From the NCBI RefSeq assembly GCF_003853645.1, contig NZ_QTPO01000042.1, forward strand, positions 1 to 64,000: 64,000 nucleotides of DNA. Direction: 5' to 3'. A model generated the notes under the pieces. It had not been told where the DNA came from. It saw nothing but the letters and a program-made list of their open reading frames with translations, and ran no database searches. Made by a program: the position numbers and the translations under genes. Numbering within the stretch: the stretch's first letter is position 1; each line of letters starts with the position of its first letter. Positions 35,119-43,552 of the stretch are shown one piece after another. This stretch comes from Burkholderia sp. Bp9143 (GTDB taxonomy: Bacteria; Pseudomonadota; Gammaproteobacteria; Burkholderiales; Burkholderiaceae).

Positions 35119-36480
35119 TCAGCGCGACAACGTGAACGCGCTGACCGGACTCGTCTTCTGATAGAACTTGCCGCCCTCGAACTCTTCGACCGTCACCGCC
35201 CAGTAGTAGTCGCCGGGCGGCAGGTGGGCGACCGTGATCCGGTGCGCCTGCAGGCCCATCTGGTCGACGACCGGCGCGCTCAGGTCCTTCGAGCGCGACA
35301 GCACGAACCGATAATGCGCATCCTTGGCCGCGCCGTTCGGCGACCAGCGGAATTCGTAGCCGTTCGGGCCGGGAGACGCGGTCGCGTCGAGCCCCATCAG
35401 GCGCCGCTCGAACGCGTAAATGTGCGGCATGCCTTCGAGGCCGTTGTCGTCGATCGCGGCAATCCGGACGAAGTACGTGCCGTTCGGCACCTCGCGGAAC
35501 ACCGCGCGCGACGAGACCGTGCGCGTTTCGCTGAACAACTCGAGCATGCCCGCATCGCGCGCGAGTTGCAGGTGATAGGCGTGCGCATGCTCGAGCGGCG
35601 CGATGTCGAACGTGAGGTCGGGCTCGTCCTGCACCTTGTCGGGATGCGTGAGCGCGGGCGCCGGCAGCAGCTGCACAGGTGCGCCGACCTCGCCGGACGA
35701 CGTCGCGACGCTGCCGAAGTTCGCATGCACGAGCGTCGGGTCGGCCGGCTGCTGCTTGCCCGCGACGCCGACGGTGCCGTCGAGCACCTCGACGCGCGTC
35801 GCCGCGTTGCCGGCGGCGTCGTAGTTCACGCGGAACCGTGTGCCGCGCACGCCGGCCACGACCGACGGCGAGCGGATCTGGAAGCGGTCGTCGCGCTTCT
35901 TCAGATGCGTGACCTCGCTGTCGACCGAGCCGCGCGTGAGCTCGAACTCGCGATCGAGCGTGCCGGTCAGCACGGTGCGGCGCAAGGTCTTCAGGTCGAG
36001 CTGGCTGTCGGGCGGCAGGCTCATGTGCGTGCCGTCGGCCAGTTCGAGCGTCAGGAAGCCGTTCGCGCCCGTGCGCACACGGTCGCCCTCGGTGAGCGTC
36101 GCATCGTTCACGAGCGGCGCGTACGCGTCGCCGGACGCGCGCTCGGCCGTGCCCTGCACCGCGACGACGCGCGCGGTCAGCTTTTCCTTGCGCAGCCGCG
36201 CGACCGGCAGCTTCAGCGCGATGCCGGGCTGAAGGTGCTTCGGCGCGGGCACGCCGTTGATCTGCTGCAGCAGCTGCCAGTCATCCGGGCCCTGCAGGTA
36301 GCGCGCCGCGACGTCGTACAGCGTGTCGCCGGCTTGCGTGCGATAGACGACCGTCTTGCCCACGGCTGCGGGCGGCTGCGCCACGGCCTGCTGTGCCGCG
36401 AACGCAAACGCGACCGCGCACGCCGCGTGCAGCGCCGCCGTGCGCAGGCTCGCCGCGCGCTGCGTGATTCGCTGGGTCAC
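35119..36480 (-). CDS. Secreted LysM and FecR domain protein
   Basis: The 453-residue protein has a signal peptide (residues 1 to about 35, ending AQQAVAQ), a LysM domain at about 45-95 (RTQAGDTLYDVAARYLQGPDDWQLLQQINGV), and a FecR domain at about 105-230 (LTEGDRVRTGANGFLTLELADGTHMSLPPDS, SPSVVAGVRGTRFRVNYD). Fibronectin-like repeats fill the C-terminal half (GTYFVRIAAIDDNGLEG; PPGDYYWAVTVEEF). It starts at a GTG overlapping the regulator stop (GTGA), so it is coupled to it. LysM should hold it to peptidoglycan; FecR plus adjacent CHASE2 kinase suggests a periplasmic signalling partner. Confidence 0.85.
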   Translation of the reverse strand: MTQRITQRAASLRTAALHAACAVAFAFAAQQAVAQPPAAVGKTVVYRTQAGDTLYDVAARYLQGPDDWQLLQQINGVPAPKHLQPGIALKLPVARLRKEKLTARVVAVQGTAERASGDAYAPLVNDATLTEGDRVRTGANGFLTLELADGTHMSLPPDSQLDLKTLRRTVLTGTLDREFELTRGSVDSEVTHLKKRDDRFQIRSPSVVAGVRGTRFRVNYDAAGNAATRVEVLDGTVGVAGKQQPADPTLVHANFGSVATSSGEVGAPVQLLPAPALTHPDKVQDEPDLTFDIAPLEHAHAYHLQLARDAGMLELFSETRTVSSRAVFREVPNGTYFVRIAAIDDNGLEGMPHIYAFERRLMGLDATASPGPNGYEFRWSPNGAAKDAHYRFVLSRSKDLSAPVVDQMGLQAHRITVAHLPPGDYYWAVTVEEFEGGKFYQKTSPVSAFTLSR

Positions 36481-37181
36481 TCCGGTTCTCCCTGACCGAC
36501 CCGCTCGAGCCGGTAACCGTAGCCGTAGATCGGCGCGAGGCGATAGCCGTTCTCCGGCCGCAGGCCGAGCTTCGTGCGCAGCATCGAGATGTGCGTATCC
36601 ATCGTGCGCGACGGAATGTCGGTCGCCTGCTTCCACACGAGATCGAGAATGTGCGCGCGCGACAGTGGCCGGTCGAGGTGCTGGAACAGCAACAACGCGA
36701 GCTCGAATTCCTTCTGCGTGAGGCTCACGGCCTTGTCGCCGACATAGGCCTGCTTCAGGTTCACGTCGAAGCGGAACTGGTCGAACTCGCGAACGGTCGC
36801 CTCCGCGTTGACCGGATACGCGCGGCGCAGCAGCGAGCCGATGCGCGCGCGCAGGATCGGGCCCGACACGGGCTTGACCACGTAATCGTCGGCGCCGGCG
36901 TTGAGGATCTGCGTGATCCCCGCCTCGTCGTCGCGGCTCGTCATGAAGATGATCGGCAGGCTGTGCTCCGTCTGGTTCGCACGCACCCACTTGAGCACTT
37001 CCTCGCCGGACATGTCGGGCACGTTCCAGTCGAGCACGAGCAGATCGAACGTCTCGCGCTGCAGACGCTTCTTCAGGGCCTTGCCTTCCTTGAACGCATA
37101 GCACGTGTGGCCGACGGCCGTCAGCGTTTGACTGACGAAATCCGTCTGGGCCGGATCGTCATCCAGTACAGCAATTCTCAT
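36477..37181 (-). CDS. OmpR-type response regulator
   Basis: The 234-residue two-domain regulator has an N-terminal receiver domain with the acidic pocket at residues 7-9 (LDDD), phosphorylation site D51 (LLVLDWNVPDMSG), the conserved Thr in IIFMTSRDD and Lys in YVVKPVSG. The C-terminal winged helix (about 130-230) has FELALLLFQHLDRPLSRAHILDLVW and SRTMDTHISMLRTKLGL. ATG 37181 is used (MRIAVLDDD). It heads the operon regulator, LysM/FecR protein, CHASE2 kinase, DUF4136 lipoprotein. Confidence 0.92.
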   Translation of the reverse strand: MRIAVLDDDPAQTDFVSQTLTAVGHTCYAFKEGKALKKRLQRETFDLLVLDWNVPDMSGEEVLKWVRANQTEHSLPIIFMTSRDDEAGITQILNAGADDYVVKPVSGPILRARIGSLLRRAYPVNAEATVREFDQFRFDVNLKQAYVGDKAVSLTQKEFELALLLFQHLDRPLSRAHILDLVWKQATDIPSRTMDTHISMLRTKLGLRPENGYRLAPIYGYGYRLERVGQGEPE

Positions 37182-37352
37182 AGCACCCCGCAAATCGAAA
37201 TCGATTCGTCCAGTTCAGCTCCCCGCGCTCACCCCGCCGCGCGGCACGCGCGCAGCTTCCGACACCGGCCGGCGAGCCGTCGTTTGCCGCGTGCGCAACC
37301 TGCGCGACACGGCCCCCGGAAAATATCTCAAAAACGGGGCACGGACGAACCG

Positions 37353-37384
37353 GCGATTTCATCATAGTAGTATGAAATTCGCCA
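37353..37384. repeat. AT-rich inverted repeat upstream of the signalling operon
   Basis: GGCGATTTCAT and ATGAAATTCGCC form 11 matched pairs with one bulged base around a 9-base spacer. It lies about 170 bases upstream of the response regulator and 62 bases beyond the preceding gene. It could be an operator of the operon or a hairpin ending the upstream transcript; no T run follows. Confidence 0.5.
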
Positions 37385-37445
37385 AGAAATTGCGCGGACT
37401 GCGGTCATTTATTCGAATAATCCTTCCCTTCGCAAGATCTCGCGC

Positions 37446-37913
37446 CTAGCCGGCGCCCGCCATGCCGGCCACCGACTCGGCCAGATCGTCGGCCGGCACG
37501 CGCGGCAGCCGCGCGACCGAGGGCTGCTCCGGCTGCCGCCGCATGGGCTGCCCCAGGATGGGCTGCCCCAGCAGCCGCTCCAGCTGGCCGCGCACGCGCT
37601 CCCACGCCGGCGCCGCATAGTCGGGCTGGCTCGCCGCCCACGCTTGCGCGAGATCGAACACACGCTCGATCGTCGCACCGCAATACGTGAGGCACGCGCC
37701 GTCGTCCCGCGCGGCGCCGCGCAGCCGTTCGTCGAGCGATTCGGCCAGCCACGGCATCTCGGCCGCCGCCGAATCGGCATACGCCTCAAGTGCGGCACGC
37801 GCGTGGCGATCCTGTTGCGGGTCGAGCTCGATCCGGCTCAACCCCGCCGCGCGTGCGGGCGCGATGCATTCCGCCGCGGACGGACTTCGAATGGCCCCTG
37901 GTCTGAAGGACAT
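37446..37913 (-). CDS. Hypothetical protein
   Basis: This 155-residue soluble protein starts at ATG 37913 with AGAGGA directly upstream. I recognise no family. The N-terminal half is helical and acidic (HARAALEAYADSAAAEMPWLAESLDERL), with a short cysteine-bearing stretch (ACLTYCGATIERVFDLAQAWA). The C-terminus holds a short repeat (LLGQPILGQPMRRQP) and low-complexity residues. It is a lone leftward gene. Codon bias is normal for the region, which supports its being real. Confidence 0.6.
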   Translation of the reverse strand: MSFRPGAIRSPSAAECIAPARAAGLSRIELDPQQDRHARAALEAYADSAAAEMPWLAESLDERLRGAARDDGACLTYCGATIERVFDLAQAWAASQPDYAAPAWERVRGQLERLLGQPILGQPMRRQPEQPSVARLPRVPADDLAESVAGMAGAG

Positions 37914-38138
37914 GTCCTCTCCCCGTTTGTACGACGGTAGCGTCAGGCATGGCCCCCGTGCCCGCCTCGTATGACGTACCGTAGCCGGCGCATCCATCCG
38001 GGACGGACGACCGGCCGGATCAGTATACGCAGCCGGCCGCGCGACGAGGTTTAAGGATTGTCAGAGGCGTCAGAGGCGCGGCCGGGCCGCAACGGGCGGC
38101 GTGCGTGCGGTGCCGCAAGAGGCGCGTGATGCGGGCCG

Positions 38139-38366
38139 TCAGCGGCGACGCATCAGGAACACGAACGTCTTGTCCTGGGTCGTCACTTCGACGATCTCGT
38201 TGCCCGTCTGCTTCGCGAACGCGGCGAAATCGCGCTGCGAGCCCGGGTCGGTCGCGAGCACCTTGAGGATCTGCCCGCTCTCCATATCGGCGAGCGCTTT
38301 CTTGGCGCGCAGGATCGGCAACGGGCAATTGAGCCCGCGCGCGTCCACTTCCTTGTGAATCTGCAT
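38139..38366 (-). CDS. TusA/SirA-like sulfur-carrier protein
   Basis: The 75-residue protein has the TusA fold signature DARGLNCPLPILRAKKAL with the CPxP motif (C14), and ends in the usual FVFLMRRR strand. TusA proteins carry persulfide sulfur in tRNA 2-thiouridine synthesis or in sulfur oxidation and molybdenum cofactor supply. It is isolated here with no dsrE-type or rhodanese neighbours, so the pathway is open. Confidence 0.88.
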   Translation of the reverse strand: MQIHKEVDARGLNCPLPILRAKKALADMESGQILKVLATDPGSQRDFAAFAKQTGNEIVEVTTQDKTFVFLMRRR

Positions 38367-38528
38367 CGGCTGTCGACCTTCGAATGACGCGCCACACGGG
38401 CGCGGGAGGAAGCGGCGATTTTACCGCAGCGCGGCCACCCCTGCCCGCGCGGCCAAGGCCCGGCCGGGCGACGCGGCGCGCCCGCGCTCGTTCCGCCAAG
38501 CGCCTGTCAGGGGCACGTCAGTAGCACG

Positions 38529-39464
38529 TCAGGGGCCCGAGAAACCGCCCGCGAGCCGCTCGCGCAGGTGCCGCACGAGCGCGCGCACCGCGCTCGGCAC
38601 GACCGGGCTGTACGGCCGGATCGCGAAGATGTGGTCGCCGAACGCGCCCGACGGCCGCCAGCCGTCGAGCAGCGCGACGAGCCGGCCGGCGTCGAGATCG
38701 CGCTGCGCGCTGAAATCCGGCAGCAGCGCGATGCCGAGCCCGCCGAGCGCGGCCTCGCGCATCGCCTCGCTGTTGTTCGCCGCGAAGCTGCCGCGCACCG
38801 GCACGCTCACGCGCTGGCGCCGCCGGTCGTCCGGCTCGAAGCTCCAGGCGGCCGGTTCGTGCTCGCGCAGGTAGCACAGGCAGCTGTGGTCGACGAGTTC
38901 GCTCGGGTGGCGCGGTGCGCCGCGCGCGTCGAGGTAGTCGCGGCTCGCGACCAGCAGCGAACGCGTGTCGCACAGCTTCCACGCGACGTGGGTTTGCGGC
39001 GCGGTCGTCGTATGGCGGATCGCGAGGTCGAAACCTTCCTGCGTGAGCGAATGCAGCCGGTCGGACAGGTCGAGTTCGATCTGCACGCCCGGATGCTGCC
39101 GCAGGAAATCGGGCAGGTGCGGCACGACCTGCTGGCGCCCGAGCGCGACGGGCACGGTCACGCGCAGCAGCCCGCGCGGCTCGCCGGCCAGGTCCTTCAC
39201 GCGCGCGAAGTGCTGGCCGATCGACTCGAACGCGTCGCGCGTGCTGTCGACCAGCGTCTGCCCCGCGTCGGTGAGCCGCACGCTGCGCGTCGTGCGCCGC
39301 ACGAGCGGCACGCCAGCCGCCTTCTCGAGATCGGCGATGCGCTGGCTCATCGCGGCCTTGCTGATGCCGAGCCGCTGGGCGGCGGCCGTGAAACTGCCGG
39401 CCGCGGCCAGCACCGTCAGCGAATGGATATGCGGCCAGAGCGCCTGGACATTTTGCTGATTCAT
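38529..39464 (-). CDS. LysR-family regulator divergent from mmsA
   Basis: The 311-residue regulator has an N-terminal winged helix (LTVLAAAGSFTAAAQRLGISKAAMSQRIADLEKAAG, residues about 16-65) and a C-terminal effector domain. It is divergent from mmsA with a 110-base shared control region that holds a perfect TTCAGAATTCTGAA palindrome. It probably controls mmsA and itself. The ligand is unknown. Confidence 0.87.
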   Translation of the reverse strand: MNQQNVQALWPHIHSLTVLAAAGSFTAAAQRLGISKAAMSQRIADLEKAAGVPLVRRTTRSVRLTDAGQTLVDSTRDAFESIGQHFARVKDLAGEPRGLLRVTVPVALGRQQVVPHLPDFLRQHPGVQIELDLSDRLHSLTQEGFDLAIRHTTTAPQTHVAWKLCDTRSLLVASRDYLDARGAPRHPSELVDHSCLCYLREHEPAAWSFEPDDRRRQRVSVPVRGSFAANNSEAMREAALGGLGIALLPDFSAQRDLDAGRLVALLDGWRPSGAFGDHIFAIRPYSPVVPSAVRALVRHLRERLAGGFSGP

Positions 39465-39498
39465 CCAGTAATTATTCAGAATTCTGAACAGTGAATCA
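39457..39498. promoter_or_regulatory. Nested palindromes, LysR operator candidate
   Basis: TTCAGAATTCTGAA (39475-39488) is a perfect 14-bp palindrome. It is nested in a wider pair TGATTCA (39457-39463) and TGAATCA (39492-39498). The left arm covers the LysR start codon, so binding would also block the regulator gene. Confidence 0.65.
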
Positions 39499-39574
39499 AG
39501 CTGCGCGGCCTTCTCCCGCCCCGCCGCTTTGCCTAGACTAGGTTCCGTCCACCCCCCAATCCTCAGGAGACACG

Positions 39575-41095
39575 ATGAATCCGGTTCCCGCCTACACGTC
39601 CGACGCCGACGTCGGCCACTATGTCGACGGCGCGCCCGTTGCCGGCCGCAGCGGCCGCTTCCAGGACGTCCTCAATCCGGCGCTCGGCCGCGCGGTGCGC
39701 CGCGTCGCACTCGCCGGCGACGACGAAGTGCAGCAGGCCGTCGCGTCCGCCCACGCCGCGTTCCCGGCCTGGGCCGCGACGCCGCCGATCCGCCGCGCAC
39801 GCGTGCTGCACCGCTTCCTGCAACTGATGAACGAGCACCGCGACACGCTCGCGGCGATCATCACGGCCGAGCACGGCAAGGTGTTCTCCGACGCGCAGGG
39901 CGAAGTCGCGCGCGGCATCGACATCATCGAATTCGCGTGCGGCGTGCCGCAACTGCTGAAGGGCGACTTCACCGACCAGGTCAGCACCGGCATCGACAAC
40001 TGGACGATGCGCCAGCCGCTCGGCGTCGTCGCCGGGATCACGCCGTTCAACTTCCCGTGCATGGTGCCGTGCTGGATGTTCCCGGTCGCGCTCGCGACGG
40101 GCAACACGTTCGTGCTGAAGCCGAGCGAACGCGATCCGTCGGCGGCGCTGTTCATGGCCGACCTGCTCACGCAGGCAGGCCTGCCCGCCGGCGTGTTCAA
40201 CGTCGTGCAGGGCGACAAGGGCGCGGTCGACGGGCTGCTCGACCATCCGGACGTGCAGGCCGTCAGCTTCGTCGGCTCGACGCCGATCGCGGCCTACGTG
40301 CAGCAGCGCGCGGTGCAGTCGGGCAAGCGCGTGCAGGCGCTCGGCGGCGCGAAGAACCACCTCGTCGTGATGCCCGACGCGAACATCGAGCAGGCGGTCG
40401 ATGCACTGATCGGCGCCGCGTACGGCTCGGCCGGCGAGCGCTGCATGGCGATCAGCATCGCGGTGCTGGTCGGCGACGTGGCCGACCGGATCGTGCCGGC
40501 GGTCGCCGAGCGCGCGCGCAAGCTGGTGATCGGCGACGGGATGTCGCCGGAAGTCGAGATGGGCCCGATCGTCACCGGCGAAGCGCTGAAGCGCATCGAA
40601 GGCTACATCGCGCAAGGCGTCAGCGAAGGCGCGCAACTGGTGGTCGACGGGCGCGGGCTGCGCGTGCCGGGCCGCGAGGAAGGCTTCTTCACCGGCGGCA
40701 CGCTGTTCGATCACGTGACGCCCGACATGCGCATCTACAAGGAAGAAATCTTCGGGCCGGTGCTCGGCTGCGTGCGCGTCAAGGACTTCGGCGAAGCCGT
40801 CGACCTGATCAACGCGCACGAGTTCGGCAACGGCGTCGCGTGCTTCACGAGCGACGGCGGCATCGCGCGCGAATTCGCGCGGCGCATCCAGGTCGGCATG
40901 GTCGGCATCAACGTGCCGATCCCGGTGCCGATGGCATGGCACGGCTTCGGCGGCTGGAAGAAGAGCCTGTTCGGCGACATGCATGCGTACGGCGAGGAAG
41001 GCGTGCGGTTCTACACGCGCCAGAAGTCGGTGATGCAGCGCTGGTCGTCGAGCATCGGCAAGGGTGCCGAGTTCGCGATGCCGACCGCGAAGTAA
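39575..41095 (+). CDS. mmsA: Methylmalonate-semialdehyde dehydrogenase (CoA-acylating)
   Basis: The 506-residue aldehyde dehydrogenase converts malonate semialdehyde or methylmalonate semialdehyde plus CoA and NAD to acetyl- or propionyl-CoA and CO2. It has GVVAGITPFNFPCMVPCWMFPVAL, KPSERDP, GAKNHLVVMPDAN and the active-site GSAGERCMAIS (Cys near 290), typical of MmsA/IolA. In inositol catabolism this is the last step (IolA). It lies next to iolR and the iol operons but is controlled by its own LysR neighbour. Confidence 0.93.
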   Translation: MNPVPAYTSDADVGHYVDGAPVAGRSGRFQDVLNPALGRAVRRVALAGDDEVQQAVASAHAAFPAWAATPPIRRARVLHRFLQLMNEHRDTLAAIITAEHGKVFSDAQGEVARGIDIIEFACGVPQLLKGDFTDQVSTGIDNWTMRQPLGVVAGITPFNFPCMVPCWMFPVALATGNTFVLKPSERDPSAALFMADLLTQAGLPAGVFNVVQGDKGAVDGLLDHPDVQAVSFVGSTPIAAYVQQRAVQSGKRVQALGGAKNHLVVMPDANIEQAVDALIGAAYGSAGERCMAISIAVLVGDVADRIVPAVAERARKLVIGDGMSPEVEMGPIVTGEALKRIEGYIAQGVSEGAQLVVDGRGLRVPGREEGFFTGGTLFDHVTPDMRIYKEEIFGPVLGCVRVKDFGEAVDLINAHEFGNGVACFTSDGGIAREFARRIQVGMVGINVPIPVPMAWHGFGGWKKSLFGDMHAYGEEGVRFYTRQKSVMQRWSSSIGKGAEFAMPTAK

Positions 41096-41108
41096 GCCTG
41101 ACTAGCAC

Positions 41109-41137
41109 GCCGCCCGCCGGAGGGACCCGCGGGCGGC
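41109..41137. terminator. Hairpin between convergent mmsA and iolR
   Basis: GCCGCCCGC and GCGGGCGGC pair perfectly over 9 bp around an 11-base loop, 13 bases after the mmsA stop. A second hairpin GCCGGC-GTCA-GCCGGC follows at 41151-41166, across the iolR stop. No T runs; likely a bidirectional stop region. Confidence 0.5.
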
Positions 41138-41157
41138 AGGCAAACGGAAGGCCGGCG

Positions 41158-42042
41158 TCAGCCGGCCTTCGTGTCGTGGGCGCCGTCGGTGGTCGGCAGA
41201 TACGACAGCTCGAGCCGGTAGGCGAGCGCCACGAACAGGCTCTGCGCGAGGCCCATCGTCGCGGTCAGTGCGCGGAACCCGAACGTCGCGCTGTCCTGCA
41301 CCATCAGCGTCACCTCGGCCTCCCGCGCGAGCGGGCTCATCCGGCTGTCGGTGATCGCGATCAGACGCGCACCGCGCTGCACGGCCTGCTGCGCGACCTG
41401 CACGGTTTCTTCCGCATACGGCATGAACGAGATCACGATCATCACGTCGCCCTCGCGCACCGACCGGATCTGCCCGAGATGCATGCTGCCGAGCGCGCTG
41501 AACAGGCCGATGCGCTTGTCGGTGTGCTGCAGCGCATAGTCGAGATACACGGCGATCGGAAACGCGCGGCGCGAGCCGGCGATCCAGATCGCCTGCGTGT
41601 CGGCGAGCAGGTCGACGGCCTGCGCGAGCGCCTGCGGATCGAGCGTCTGCCGCAGCTGCTGCATCCCGGCGATGCTGCCCTTGATGAATTCGTCGGCGAT
41701 CTGCTCGGGCTGCAGACTCGACGAGCCCGCCTCGATCACGTCGCGCAATCGCAGGTTGTACGCGCGGCCCGGCGCGATCTGCTGGGCCAGGCCCTCGCGG
41801 AACAAGCGCTGCATCTCGGAGAAGCCGGAAAAGCCGAAATGCTTCGCGAACCGCACGACGGCCGACGGTTGGACCCCGCACGCCTCCGCGAGCGACTGGA
41901 TGCCTTCCAGGCCAAGCTGGTCCCGATGCGTTTCCACGTGACGCGCAATCACCTTCAGGCGATTGCTGAGGCCGTCGTACTCCTGCGTCAGATGCTGCAG
42001 GAACTGCTCGACGGTGGCAGGAGGTTTCTCGGATGAGCTCAT
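41158..42042 (-). CDS. iolR: RpiR/MurR-family repressor of inositol catabolism
   Basis: The 294-residue regulator has an N-terminal RpiR helix-turn-helix (residues about 10-85, AEACGVQPSAVVRFAKHFGFSGFSEMQR) and a C-terminal SIS sugar-phosphate-binding domain (about 130-270, DTQAIWIAGSRRAFPIAVYL, VREGDVMIVISFMPYAEETV). RpiR-type IolR proteins repress iol genes in alphaproteobacteria. The position between mmsA and the iol operon supports the same role. A GGAA-N6-TTCC palindrome lies about 175 bases upstream of its start. Confidence 0.85.
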   Translation of the reverse strand: MSSSEKPPATVEQFLQHLTQEYDGLSNRLKVIARHVETHRDQLGLEGIQSLAEACGVQPSAVVRFAKHFGFSGFSEMQRLFREGLAQQIAPGRAYNLRLRDVIEAGSSSLQPEQIADEFIKGSIAGMQQLRQTLDPQALAQAVDLLADTQAIWIAGSRRAFPIAVYLDYALQHTDKRIGLFSALGSMHLGQIRSVREGDVMIVISFMPYAEETVQVAQQAVQRGARLIAITDSRMSPLAREAEVTLMVQDSATFGFRALTATMGLAQSLFVALAYRLELSYLPTTDGAHDTKAG

Positions 42043-42215
42043 CGGATAGCGCGAAGTTGACGGCCCCGATGCGCGCGATTACTGACGGACGCGGCCCGGG
42101 ACTCACCTGTATACATGCATGAAGGGCGAATTTAATCACGTTTGCGGCACGACCCATGCCGCACGCTCGCTCCCACGCGCTCGATCATCACCTGCACACG
42201 CTCCACGGCTGTACT

Positions 42216-42229
42216 GGAAACGATTTTCC
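42216..42229. promoter_or_regulatory. Predicted IolR site upstream of iolR
   Basis: GGAAACGATTTTCC fits GGAA-N6-TTCC exactly; the wider TGGAAA-CGAT-TTTCCA has perfect 6-bp arms. It lies in the 271-base gap between the Gfo/Idh gene and iolR, which suggests autoregulation. Confidence 0.65.
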
Positions 42230-42313
42230 AACGCCCTTGTCGCGCCGTAAAGATTAGGGCGTCTACCGAGGCTCGACGCCGCAGGCCGATGCCGCGCATC
42301 GGCCCTCCATGGC

Positions 42314-43486
42314 TCAACGATAGTCGACCCACACGCCGCCCGCATCGGCGGACCGCACGCAGTTCTCGACCCAACGGACGCCTTCGACGCCCGCGTGGAC
42401 GTCCGGAAAGCGGATTTGCTTCAACGCCTGCACGTCGCCGCGGTCGGCCGCATCCATCGCGAACGCGAAGCGCGCGTACAGGTTCGACCACGCTTCGAAC
42501 AGCCCTTCCGGATGCCCGGCGCCGATGCGATCCTCGCGCAACGCGTGCGGATGCAGATAGCCCATTCCGCGATCGAGCACCTGCGCGGGCTGCCCCTGGA
42601 TTTCGTAGCGCAGCTGGTTCGGATGCTCGTCCCACCATTCGACGCTCGCCTTCGAGCCGATCACGCGCACCTTCTGCCCGTGCATCGAGCCCGCGTTCAC
42701 CGCGCTCGACCACACGTAGCCGATCGCGCCCGTGTCGTATTCCATGATCGTGAACGCGTTGTCCTCGAGCGGCGCGCGGCTCTTCACGAAGCTCTGCCGC
42801 GAGCACATCAGCCGGCGGATCTTCAGCTCGGGCGCCATCACTTCCGAGATGTACAGCGGGTGCGTGCCGATGTCGCCGAGCACGTAGCTCGGGCCCGCGA
42901 ACTTCGGGTCGACGCGCCAGCGCGCGGCCGCGCTCGCGGCCTCGACGCCCTCGCTGTGGAAACCGTGCGCGAACTGCATCTGCACGATGCGGATCTCGCC
43001 GAGATCGCCGCGCGCGATCATCTCGCGCGCCTGCTCGATCATCTGGTGACCTGAATAGCCGTACGCGACGCCGACGATGCGATTCTTCTCGACCGACAGC
43101 CGCTGCAGCGTCTCGGCCTCCTCCGTCGTGAAGCACAGCGGCTTCTCGCAGACCACGTGCAGCCCCGCGTTCAGCGCCGCGCGGCAGATCTCGAAGTGCG
43201 TGTTGTTCGGCGTCGCGATCGACACCGCGCGGATGCCGTCGGCGCGCTTCGCCTCGGCCTCGAACATCGTCCGGTAGTCGGGATAGCAACGCTCGGCGTC
43301 GACGCCGAGCTTCACGCCGAACTGCCGGCCGCGCTCGGCGTCGATATCGAACGCGCCGGCGACCAGCCGGAAGCTGCCGTCGCGCAACGCGGCCGACCGG
43401 TGGCTGTAGCCGATCTGGCTGCCGAGCCCGCCGCCGACCATGCCCCAGGGAATCGAATGTCCAAGCAGAATCTGTCCGTCGATCAT
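42314..43486 (-). CDS. Gfo/Idh/MocA oxidoreductase, probable second inositol dehydrogenase
   Basis: This 390-residue protein has an NAD(P)-binding Rossmann domain at the N-terminus (GMVGGGLGSQIGYSHRSA) and the family motif CEKPLCFT near residue 115, with a C-terminal alpha/beta domain. It is longer than IolG and has a different nucleotide loop (GGGLGSQIG). Within the iol operon it most likely acts on another inositol isomer, such as scyllo-inositol, or on a later keto-intermediate; the exact reaction is inferred. It is the last gene before iolR. Confidence 0.82.
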   Translation of the reverse strand: MIDGQILLGHSIPWGMVGGGLGSQIGYSHRSAALRDGSFRLVAGAFDIDAERGRQFGVKLGVDAERCYPDYRTMFEAEAKRADGIRAVSIATPNNTHFEICRAALNAGLHVVCEKPLCFTTEEAETLQRLSVEKNRIVGVAYGYSGHQMIEQAREMIARGDLGEIRIVQMQFAHGFHSEGVEAASAAARWRVDPKFAGPSYVLGDIGTHPLYISEVMAPELKIRRLMCSRQSFVKSRAPLEDNAFTIMEYDTGAIGYVWSSAVNAGSMHGQKVRVIGSKASVEWWDEHPNQLRYEIQGQPAQVLDRGMGYLHPHALREDRIGAGHPEGLFEAWSNLYARFAFAMDAADRGDVQALKQIRFPDVHAGVEGVRWVENCVRSADAGGVWVDYR

Positions 43487-43552
43487 GATTGTCGTGTTCC
43501 TGTCCGTATTCAGGTGTTCATGGTGTGTTCAGGGGTGCAAACCGTCGGTCGT

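Noticed and set aside
35119..37104. One long 661-residue protein spanning the response regulator and LysM/FecR genes
   Set aside because: The response regulator in the other frame is complete with all key residues; the FecR gene starts at the GTG overlapping its stop and has a signal peptide there.
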